From Eubacteriales bacterium (GTDB lineage: Bacteria; Bacillota; Clostridia; Lachnospirales; Lachnospiraceae), in NCBI GenBank assembly GCA_030533405.1, contig JAUNJF010000027.1:1-41371 (forward strand): a DNA stretch of 41,371 nucleotides, in the 5' to 3' direction. Below, in pieces: positions 17,648-24,613 of this stretch; within the stretch, counting starts at the first letter, position 1, and each line of letters starts with the position of its first letter. Made by a program: the position numbers and the translations under genes. The notes beneath the pieces were generated by a model. That model saw only the letters and a list, made by a program, of their open reading frames with translations, had not been told where the DNA came from and made no database searches.

Positions 17648-19195
17648 ATGGCCGAGAAGTATATTATGATTCACGATATTATGAGTGAACATAGAGATCG
17701 AATGTTAAACTTAAAAAAATATTATCCTTTTTTTGTGTTGTGTGAAAATACCTTTTCTCAATATAAGGAAGGAAAATTTGTCGATTTGGATATGGGATAT
17801 ATTACAATGGCGACATTGCGTTTTTTCATTAACGAGAACAATTTCCATGAGAGTGAGATTACATATGAACAATATGAAGCTTTTTTGACGGAGATTTTGC
17901 GCCGTGAATTTTCTCTTTGTGTGGGAGAAGATGAGGAAAAAGAGCTGATTTTATATATTTTTGATAAAATAAAAAATGATGGTCGTGCATTTACATTTTC
18001 TTATTTTGACCCTGAGGAGAAAAAGAAAAAAGTTGCGAGAGTAAAATTGATTGACAGTCGTATTGTGGATGGTGTTGTGCTTTATCATGTTACGACAGAT
18101 GGCATCGAATTTTATTTGGATACGAAGGAAATCAAGGACGAGAGTAATATTTCTGTACAGCAGCTGTTGCTTGAGAAAATGATTCAGAGCGAGAATTTTG
18201 CAGGCGGTATCGAAGTGGTGCGTCGAATCAATAATGAAGTGGGTCGTTTGGCGTTGCAGAAAAAGGAAGCACTGGATTTGTTAAGCTATGATGTGTTTGC
18301 GGGAGCCAAGGCGAGTGAAGTATATATGGCAACGGTTGCAAAATGGTTTGATGAAGAGAGTAAACTGTTTGAAAAGAACCGCGCCTTGATTGATAAAGCA
18401 TACAAAAAGGCGAATGTGGCTGGACAGGAGAGTTTGATGAATGGACAGTCCGTTATGTTGCGTGAAATCCACAAGTTGGATACGGAATTAAAGAAGACCA
18501 TTATTCGTCATGGTGAATTGATTAAAGAGACAATTGAACTGCAAAATATTGCGGATGAGATGATTGCAAGGGCAAAGCTTCGAAAACTGAGACCGGTCTT
18601 TCAATTTAGAGATGCGCTGAAGAAAACGATGGATGTCAATGCACCACAAAATATGGGATATTTGGTAGCGCCTTTATTTATGCCGAAACTAAGTAAGACA
18701 TTTGGGGCAACCTGTATTGATCGTATGCTGGAAAGTCGTTTAGAGAAAGATAGTGATCACGAGAAGATTGAGAAAAAGAAGGTTGATTCGGATTATGTGT
18801 TTGAAGATGAAATCGAAGAAACACGAATCAAAGAGAATTTTTCTATGTTGTTTGGAGAACTGTTAGAGCAGATTTGGAAACATAACCAGACAACGCTTGC
18901 TGAACTGGTTGCCATTTATGAGATCAAATTCGGAAAAGAGATATATAAAAATGGTGATTTGTATTCATTCCTGGTGCATTTGGCGCAGAAGAATCAATAT
19001 GATTTGAAAAACATGCAGGACAAGCAGGATACTTTTTTGGAAGGGATGGTCATGGACGGACTAAGTGTGGAGAAACGAGATCGTTTTGGTAAGATGAAGT
19101 TTGAGATTACATTTTCTTCCGAGCAGGTATTGCAATTTGGAAAGGAAACAGATGGCAGTTTCACAATCACGGATATGGCGTTTTCGCAGTTATAG
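17648..19195 (+). CDS. JetA/DUF5716-like protein (kleisin-like), orphan
   Basis: 515-residue soluble protein with no signal or TM segment. From memory it resembles the clostridial family called DUF5716 / Wadjet JetA-like, whose members are thought to be MukF-type kleisins of SMC-like complexes; I could not verify this. Seen directly: an N-terminal alpha-helical region starting H-D-I-M-S-E-H-R-D-R-M-x-N-L-K-K-Y-Y-P-F-F, a middle charged helical region (about 190-335) likely to form coiled coil, a K/E-rich linker near 370-390, and a C-terminal domain that may be winged-helix (last 100 residues). No JetB, JetC or JetD-like gene is near. ATG 17648 is chosen over TTG 17630 because AAGGGAG sits 5 bases before it. 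Confidence 0.5.
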   Translation: MAEKYIMIHDIMSEHRDRMLNLKKYYPFFVLCENTFSQYKEGKFVDLDMGYITMATLRFFINENNFHESEITYEQYEAFLTEILRREFSLCVGEDEEKELILYIFDKIKNDGRAFTFSYFDPEEKKKKVARVKLIDSRIVDGVVLYHVTTDGIEFYLDTKEIKDESNISVQQLLLEKMIQSENFAGGIEVVRRINNEVGRLALQKKEALDLLSYDVFAGAKASEVYMATVAKWFDEESKLFEKNRALIDKAYKKANVAGQESLMNGQSVMLREIHKLDTELKKTIIRHGELIKETIELQNIADEMIARAKLRKLRPVFQFRDALKKTMDVNAPQNMGYLVAPLFMPKLSKTFGATCIDRMLESRLEKDSDHEKIEKKKVDSDYVFEDEIEETRIKENFSMLFGELLEQIWKHNQTTLAELVAIYEIKFGKEIYKNGDLYSFLVHLAQKNQYDLKNMQDKQDTFLEGMVMDGLSVEKRDRFGKMKFEITFSSEQVLQFGKETDGSFTITDMAFSQL

Positions 19196-19295
19196 GTTGA
19201 TGGAGATGTACCGTTTTTGTCGGGCGATGAAAAGAGACATTTTGCGCATACTACTGGAAAGTATGTGGTAGGATAGACATTTTAGGAGACAGAGT

Positions 19296-19802
19296 ATGAA
19301 GGTTAGAGCGTATTATTTTGAAGCAGATGAAAAATTAGTGGAAAGTCTAAAAAAGAGTTCGGATATGGATCGAATTGATCAGCTCGAAATGATACAGGAT
19401 TTGCATAAAGTAAAATATTATTCGATGGGAGAATGGTGGGATGCGCTACATTTTGTGTTAACAGGTGTGTCCGCGAGTATGCCGATTGAATATAGTGCGT
19501 TAAGTGAGGCGGTTGTGGGAAAACGATTGTTTGATGAAGATGAGAATGCAGCCTTTATTGCATATACCTTGCCAGAAGAGGTGGAAAAGATATTTGCGGC
19601 ATTGGACTGGTTGAAGGTAAAGGAAGTGATGTCGACATTTTCTTTGGCAGATTTGCAACAGCAGCACATTTATCCAGAGCAATGGGAGGTTGACAAGGAG
19701 GATACCTATAAACAGGAGATTGCGACGGCATTTAAGACGCTTCGAAAGTTTTATGAGGTTATGGTGCAAAACAAAAAAGGGGTTGTAATAGGTATTTATT
19801 AG
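19296..19802 (+). CDS. DUF1877 (YfbM-like) family protein
   Basis: 168-residue soluble protein. The pattern of a small alpha/beta protein with W-W-D-A-L-H-F-V-L-T-G-V-S (about residues 48-60), then a segment on P-E-E-V-E-K-I and a C-terminal F-Y-E-V-M-V-Q-N-K-K-G-V-V matches the DUF1877/YfbM family, whose function is unknown. The ATG follows TAGGAGACAG. The 100 bases between it and the previous gene hold only a weak 6-bp hairpin (CATACT/AGTATG, about 19248-19267), so the transcripts may be continuous. Thioredoxin starts 60 bases downstream. Confidence 0.75.
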   Translation: MKVRAYYFEADEKLVESLKKSSDMDRIDQLEMIQDLHKVKYYSMGEWWDALHFVLTGVSASMPIEYSALSEAVVGKRLFDEDENAAFIAYTLPEEVEKIFAALDWLKVKEVMSTFSLADLQQQHIYPEQWEVDKEDTYKQEIATAFKTLRKFYEVMVQNKKGVVIGIY

Positions 19803-19862
19803 TGTTGTGATTAAAATCCATCTGAATAGGGAAAAATACAAAAAAAAATGGAGGAAAGAGAT

Positions 19863-20180
19863 ATGGCAGTAGTACAGGTAACAGTAGATACATTTCAGCA
19901 GGAAGTATTAGAGGCGGAGCAGGTTGTATTAGTGGATTTCTGGGCAGATTGGTGTGGACCATGTAAGATGTTAGGTCCAATTGTTGACCAGATTGCGGAC
20001 CAGCATACAGATGTTAAGGTTTGTAAGGTGAATATTGATCAAAACGCTTCCTTGGCAATTGACTATCGTGTTATGAATATTCCGAACTTGATTGTGTTCA
20101 AAAATGGAGAACAGGTGGATCAGTTGATTGGTGTACATTCGAAAGATGATATTGAGGCAGTTTTGGCAGCACACAAATAA
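19863..20180 (+). CDS. trxA: Thioredoxin
   Basis: 105-residue cytoplasmic thioredoxin, a dithiol reductant for other proteins. The redox motif W-C-G-P-C is at about residues 30-34 in the standard F-W-A-D-W-C-G-P-C-K context, and the cis-proline is in N-I-P-N-L-I-V-F (family norm is I-P-T-L; Asn in place of Thr). Length is normal. The start is ATG 19863, 8 bases after GGAGG; the in-frame ATG at 19848 overlaps that site. It is followed after 11 bases by an iron-sulfur aldo/keto reductase, suggesting a shared redox operon. Confidence 0.95.
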   Translation: MAVVQVTVDTFQQEVLEAEQVVLVDFWADWCGPCKMLGPIVDQIADQHTDVKVCKVNIDQNASLAIDYRVMNIPNLIVFKNGEQVDQLIGVHSKDDIEAVLAAHK

Positions 20181-20191
20181 AGGAGAACTTT

Positions 20192-21373
20192 ATGCAATAC
20201 CGAGAGAATAAAGCAGGTGAGCCGATATCATTATTGGGATATGGGTGCATGCGATTTACAAAGAATGGTAATAACATTGATATAGACAAAGCAGAAAAAG
20301 AGGTTATGGCTGCGATTGCAGCGGGTGTCAATTATTTTGATACTGCGTATTTATACCCAGGAAATGAAGTGGCGGTTGGTGAGATTATTGCCAGAAATCA
20401 CTGCAGAGAGAAAATCAATATTGCAACAAAATTACCACAATATCTTATCAAAAAAGCAAGTGCGATTGACCGCTATTTTGATGAGGAGTTAAAACGCTTA
20501 CAGACGGATTATGTGGATTATTATTTGATGCATATGTTGACAGATGTGGCTGCGTGGGAAAAGCTAAAGCGATTGGGTATTGAAGAATGGATTGCAGGTA
20601 AGAAGGCGTCGGGACAGATTCGACACATTGGTTTTTCGTTCCATGGCAATACAGAGAAGTTTTTAGAGATTTTGGATGCATACGATTGGGATTTTTGTCA
20701 GATTCAGTATAATTATATGGATGAGACAACACAGGCAGGCCGCGTTGGGTTACAGGCTGCAGCAAAAAAAGGAATTCCGGTGATTATTATGGAACCATTG
20801 CGTGGAGGCAGATTGGTTGAACTGTTGCCAGAGCGAGCGAAAGAGATGATTGCGCAGCATCCAAAGAAACGCTCTGCTGCGGAATGGGCATTTCGCTGGT
20901 TGATGGAACAGCCAGAGGTCACCTGTGTACTATCTGGCATGAATTCGATGGAAATGGTAACAGAAAATGTTCGTATTGCATCTGAGGTATCGGTTGGAGA
21001 ATTTTCAGATGAAGATCGTGAAATGATTGAGCAGATTAAGGCGGAAATTAATCGGACGATTAAAGTAAATTGTACGGCGTGTCAGTATTGCATGCCTTGT
21101 CCAAAGGGTGTTGATATTCCTGGAACCTTTCGCTGTTATAATGAGATTTATACAGAGGGAAGTAAAAAAGCTGCGAGACACGAATATCTGCAGACGACGA
21201 TTTTGCAAAAAAATCGTAAGGATGCATACCAGTGTGTGGATTGCGGAAAGTGTGAACAGCATTGCCCGCAGCATTTATCCATTCGCAAGCATTTAAAAGA
21301 GGCGAGAAAGGAATTATTGCCGTTACATTATCGAATTGGTGTGAAAATTGTTCGATTATTTAAGTTTTGGTAA
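20192..21373 (+). CDS. Aldo/keto reductase with C-terminal 4Fe-4S clusters
   Basis: 393-residue oxidoreductase. The first 270 residues are an aldo/keto reductase barrel (L-G-Y-G-C-M-R-F start, F-D-T-A-Y-L-Y-P, then K-L-P, H-M-L and a late S-G-M segment). The tail carries two cysteine groups: C-T-A-C-Q-Y-C-M-P-C-P and C-V-D-C-G-K-C-E-Q-H-C-P, giving ferredoxin-like 4Fe-4S sites. Such fused enzymes are common in anaerobes; the substrate is not known. AAGGAG lies upstream, 11 bases after the thioredoxin stop, so co-expression with thioredoxin is likely. It ends before a bidirectional terminator. Confidence 0.9.
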   Translation: MQYRENKAGEPISLLGYGCMRFTKNGNNIDIDKAEKEVMAAIAAGVNYFDTAYLYPGNEVAVGEIIARNHCREKINIATKLPQYLIKKASAIDRYFDEELKRLQTDYVDYYLMHMLTDVAAWEKLKRLGIEEWIAGKKASGQIRHIGFSFHGNTEKFLEILDAYDWDFCQIQYNYMDETTQAGRVGLQAAAKKGIPVIIMEPLRGGRLVELLPERAKEMIAQHPKKRSAAEWAFRWLMEQPEVTCVLSGMNSMEMVTENVRIASEVSVGEFSDEDREMIEQIKAEINRTIKVNCTACQYCMPCPKGVDIPGTFRCYNEIYTEGSKKAARHEYLQTTILQKNRKDAYQCVDCGKCEQHCPQHLSIRKHLKEARKELLPLHYRIGVKIVRLFKFW

Positions 21374-21400
21374 ATTTCATATTTTGTAAAATGGAAGAAT

Positions 21401-21433
21401 AAATGGGCTGTCGCAGATTTCGACAGTCCATTT
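21401..21433. terminator. Bidirectional terminator between reductase and spoIIID
   Basis: 13-bp stem AAATGGGCTGTCG (21401-21413) with CGACAGTCCATTT (21421-21433), one G-U pair, 7-base loop. The T-tract is poor on both strands but convergent genes flank it. Confidence 0.75.
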
Positions 21434-21448
21434 GTGTTGTGTGTGTAT

Positions 21449-21715
21449 TTACTGCATGTGATTCGTATTTTGGTGTGAATACTTTTCCTTGGTTGCCATA
21501 CCGCCTCTAATATGGCGTTCCGCTTTGTTTACGTCCAAAACTTCTCGGATTTCTTCGGCTAAAGTTGGATTGATATAAAGAAGACGTTCTGCCACATCCT
21601 TGTGAACCGTAGATTTAGAGATGCCAAATGCCTTTGCAGCCTGTCTTACGGTTGCTTTCTTTTCAATAATAAAGTGGGCTACATTGATAGCACGTTCCTC
21701 AATATAGTCTTTCAA
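21449..21715 (-). CDS. spoIIID: Sporulation transcriptional regulator SpoIIID
   Basis: SpoIIID is a small mother-cell DNA-binding protein that tunes sigma-E dependent genes during sporulation. The sequence K-D-Y-I-E-E-R-A ... K-A-T-V-R-Q-A-A-K-A-F-G-I-S-K-S-T-V-H-K-D (helix-turn-helix) ... I-N-P-x-L-A-E-E-I-R-E-V-L ... R-H-I-R-G-G-x-A-T-K-x-K-Y is characteristic. The longest ORF starts at ATG 21766, but that start lies upstream of a sigma-E like -10 (21754-21747). The TTG at 21715, 9 bases after GAGG (21728-21725), gives an 88-residue protein aligned with known SpoIIID starts. Presence of the gene supports a spore-forming lineage. Confidence 0.93.
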   Translation of the reverse strand: MKDYIEERAINVAHFIIEKKATVRQAAKAFGISKSTVHKDVAERLLYINPTLAEEIREVLDVNKAERHIRGGMATKEKYSHQNTNHMQ

Positions 21716-21746
21716 TTGTGCAAACCTCAGAATGCTTGTTTGTACA

Positions 21747-21754
21747 GTGTATGA
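21747..21754 (-). promoter_or_regulatory. Sigma-E-like -10 element of spoIIID
   Basis: CATACACT on the - strand matches the sigma-E -10 consensus CATACANT. The expected -35 position is occupied by an A/T-rich stretch without a strong GTCATATT-like match. It places transcription start near 21740, just before the TTG start site. Confidence 0.6.
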
Positions 21755-21795
21755 AGAAGAAAACATTAAAATTCCTTAAAACAGTGAAAGAATAA

Positions 21796-21824
21796 TTGCA
21801 CTTCTTATCAAAATCTAATATAAT
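21796..21824 (+). promoter_or_regulatory. Promoter of the YhaO/YhaN operon
   Basis: TTGCAC (21796-21801), 17-base spacer, TATAAT (21819-21824), 42 bases before the ATG. Confidence 0.85.
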
Positions 21825-21866
21825 GGATGTATATGCGTAGCGATACCAAATGAAAGAGGTGTAATT

Positions 21867-22925
21867 ATGAAGTTCATACATATGGCGGATGTACATTTAG
21901 GAGTACAGCCAGATAAAGGGAGACCTTGGAGTGAAGATAGAGCACGAGAGATAAAAGAAACCTTTGTTAAGGTAGTAGAGACGGCAGAAGAAAAGAAAGT
22001 GGATTTGTTGTTGATTGCAGGAGATTTGTTCCACATGCCTCCTTCAGAGGGAATGATTCGCGATGTGGATTATATCCTTTCCAGATTGACACATACAAAG
22101 ACCATTATGATTGCAGGTAATCATGATTATATGAAGGCTGACAGTCCACTTGCAAATTATAAATTCTCTTCAAAAACAATTTGTTTATCAGCAGATAAGA
22201 TTAGCAATGTTTATATGAAGGATTTGAATGTTTGTGTAACTGGTTTTTCTTATGCAACCAAAGAGAATGAGGATGATGTATTAGATCACATAAAACCAGC
22301 AAAACAGGGTGCATTTAATATTTTATTGGCACATGGTGGAGATGCAAAGCATCTTCCATTTACCAGAAAGAATATTCGTGAGAACAATTTTGACTATGTC
22401 GCACTTGGACATATTCATAAGCCAGAGGTTATTAAGGAGAATGCAGTGATTATGGCTGGATCTTTGGAACCGATTGATTTTACAGATACTGGCGCCAGAG
22501 GATATGTTTATGGTGAAGTGATTGATGGTATTGTTAAGACAGAATTTGTTCCAATTGCACAGCGTTGTTATATGAATTTGTTGATTAATATTAAGCCTGA
22601 TCATACACCAGCCATGATTGTAGATTTGGTTGGAAGACAGATTCGTCAGTTGGGAACACAGCACATTTATCGTATTTTAGTGAAGGGACATAACCATAAT
22701 CGTGATGTGTTTGATTTTTCTTCGCTTACAAAGGAATACAATATTTATGAAGTAGTTTCTGAAGTGGCAGAGGAATATGATTTGAATCAGTTATATGCTG
22801 AGAATCAGGGTAACTTAATTGGTAAATTTATTGGTCAGCTTTCGGACCATTACTATAATGATGAGGTTTGCAAAAAAGCAGTGCATTATGGATTAGATGT
22901 ATTATTAAAGACGGGAGAACAGTAA
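21867..22925 (+). CDS. yhaO: SbcD/YhaO-like metallophosphoesterase (DNA exonuclease)
   Basis: 352-residue calcineurin-like phosphoesterase of the Mre11/SbcD group. All metal-binding motifs are seen: M-A-D-V-H-L-G at the N-terminus, A-G-D-L-F-H, G-N-H-D-Y, the later A-H-G-G-D and G-H-I-H-K-P. A capping domain follows (roughly 230-352). Paired with the downstream ATPase, one base after this stop, it matches the B. subtilis YhaO-YhaN arrangement and likely forms an Mre11/Rad50-like DNA end processing unit. It is preceded by AGAGGTG and a near-consensus promoter. The gene symbol is by resemblance and gene order. Confidence 0.82.
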   Translation: MKFIHMADVHLGVQPDKGRPWSEDRAREIKETFVKVVETAEEKKVDLLLIAGDLFHMPPSEGMIRDVDYILSRLTHTKTIMIAGNHDYMKADSPLANYKFSSKTICLSADKISNVYMKDLNVCVTGFSYATKENEDDVLDHIKPAKQGAFNILLAHGGDAKHLPFTRKNIRENNFDYVALGHIHKPEVIKENAVIMAGSLEPIDFTDTGARGYVYGEVIDGIVKTEFVPIAQRCYMNLLINIKPDHTPAMIVDLVGRQIRQLGTQHIYRILVKGHNHNRDVFDFSSLTKEYNIYEVVSEVAEEYDLNQLYAENQGNLIGKFIGQLSDHYYNDEVCKKAVHYGLDVLLKTGEQ

Positions 22926-22926
22926 G

Positions 22927-24582
22927 ATGAGAATTGACAAGTTACATTTACAGGATTTTGGACAATTTCATAATAAAGATATTACATTAGCTCCCGGCAT
23001 TAATTTGATTTACGGAGCAAATGAAGCAGGTAAAACCACAACAAAAGATTTTATTGTGGATATGATGTACGGTATTGAAAAAGCGCGTGGAACTGCTGCC
23101 CGCTTTGATCATTACGAGAAAAAGAAACCAATCAATGGCTCAGCATTTTCTGGTGCGATGGAAGTGACAACAGAACAGGGTAAGTACATGATTGAACGTA
23201 ACTTCTCTCGTTCTGAGAAAAAGACAACCGTTCGTGACTTGGATTCTGGTCGTGAGGTTGCATTGGCACAGCCAAATGATTTGTTGGGAACATTATTACA
23301 GACAGACAAAAATACATATTTGAACACGTTATGTATTGGTCAGTTGGGTGCTGCAACAGATAAAGAGATCGCAGACAGACTCAATAATTATATCGTGAAT
23401 ATGGCATCGACAAGAACTGGTGATATTGATGCGGTAAATGCGATTATGGCATTGAAGAATAAGAAAAAAGAATTCTCAAACAAGGAGTTAGAGCAAAAAG
23501 AGCAGGAGCTTACTGCAAAATTATCATTGGATCGTGATTTTGATGCGGAGCTTGCCAGCGTGAAAGAGGAATATGCAAAGGCTGAGGAGCAGATGAAGAA
23601 TCCGCAGGCACAGCAGTTGCAGTTTTCACCAATTAATGGAACCAAGAAAGAAGTACAGGATCCACCAGATTTGGTGTTGGATGAGATGCTTTCAAAAGAG
23701 GAACGCGAGTTGAAAATGTTGAAAAACATGGGACCAAAGAGTGTTTTGGACAATTCGTTTGTCATCTTTGTATTGGGACTTTTGATTATGGCTGTTTTTG
23801 TAGCAATTGCGTATGTGATTCCAGGCAATGTACCACAGGTTAAGATGGGTATCATGGGATTCGGTGTTGCATTTGGTTTGCTATTCCTTATGTTTGTATT
23901 TTCAAAGAGAGCAAAATTATATCGTATATTAGAAGATCTTGAGATTGAACAGGGATTTGAGGATGCGAAGGCACAGCAGAATCCAGAAGAGGATGCACAG
24001 AGACAGATGGTGAATGTGTTATCTGAGCTTAAGGTAAAAGAAGAAAGAATTATCAATGATCGTAACAATCAGGAACAGTACTTGAAAGAGTTGAATGCCA
24101 TCAAAGAAAAGAAGGCAACAAATGATGTAGAGCTGGCAGCTCTTGATTTGGCAATTGAGACCATTCAGGATTTATCAGAAGAGATTTACGATACATTTGG
24201 TAGTGTATTAAATGATAAGGTTTCTGCAATTGTGAATAGAATTACAGATGGCAAGTATACCGATGTTAAGATTGATGATCAGCTTCGTGTTATGGTCAAA
24301 AAAGGTAATTCTTATGTGAATATGGAGTATTTGAGTACAGGTACCATTGAGCAGATTTATTTGGCATTACGTCTTACAATTGCAGACATTATTATGCCAG
24401 AGCGTTTGCCAGTTGTTATGGATGATATTTTTGTTACTTATGATTATCAGAGATTAAATGGAACATTAAGCTGTTTGGGTGATTACAAGGATCACCAGAT
24501 TATTATTTTCGCAACAAACAGCGGAATTAAGGATATGTTTGCAAATATGGGAATAGAATGTAATTATATTTCACTTTCGTAA
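22927..24582 (+). CDS. yhaN: YhaN-like AAA ATPase with membrane hairpin
   Basis: 551-residue SMC/Rad50-type ATPase. Walker A is Y-G-A-N-E-A-G-K-T-T (about 29-38); the signature-like L-S-T-G-T-I-E-Q-I-Y-L-A-L-R-L is near 469 and Walker B V-V-M-D-D-I-F-V near 495. Charged coiled-coil arms flank a pair of hydrophobic segments at about 277-297 and 305-327, in the place where SbcC/Rad50 has a zinc hook. It is about half the usual SbcC length, so the coils are short. The one-base gap from the phosphoesterase implies coupling. The membrane hairpin suggests that the complex works at the membrane. Confidence 0.8.
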   Translation: MRIDKLHLQDFGQFHNKDITLAPGINLIYGANEAGKTTTKDFIVDMMYGIEKARGTAARFDHYEKKKPINGSAFSGAMEVTTEQGKYMIERNFSRSEKKTTVRDLDSGREVALAQPNDLLGTLLQTDKNTYLNTLCIGQLGAATDKEIADRLNNYIVNMASTRTGDIDAVNAIMALKNKKKEFSNKELEQKEQELTAKLSLDRDFDAELASVKEEYAKAEEQMKNPQAQQLQFSPINGTKKEVQDPPDLVLDEMLSKEERELKMLKNMGPKSVLDNSFVIFVLGLLIMAVFVAIAYVIPGNVPQVKMGIMGFGVAFGLLFLMFVFSKRAKLYRILEDLEIEQGFEDAKAQQNPEEDAQRQMVNVLSELKVKEERIINDRNNQEQYLKELNAIKEKKATNDVELAALDLAIETIQDLSEEIYDTFGSVLNDKVSAIVNRITDGKYTDVKIDDQLRVMVKKGNSYVNMEYLSTGTIEQIYLALRLTIADIIMPERLPVVMDDIFVTYDYQRLNGTLSCLGDYKDHQIIIFATNSGIKDMFANMGIECNYISLS

Positions 24583-24613
24583 GCAAACGTCATCAGAAAT
24601 GAGGTTATAAGGT

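Noticed and set aside
23388-24068. 226-residue ORF on the - strand within yhaN
   Set aside because: Antisense shadow of a clear ATPase gene; no ribosome binding site or recognisable domain.
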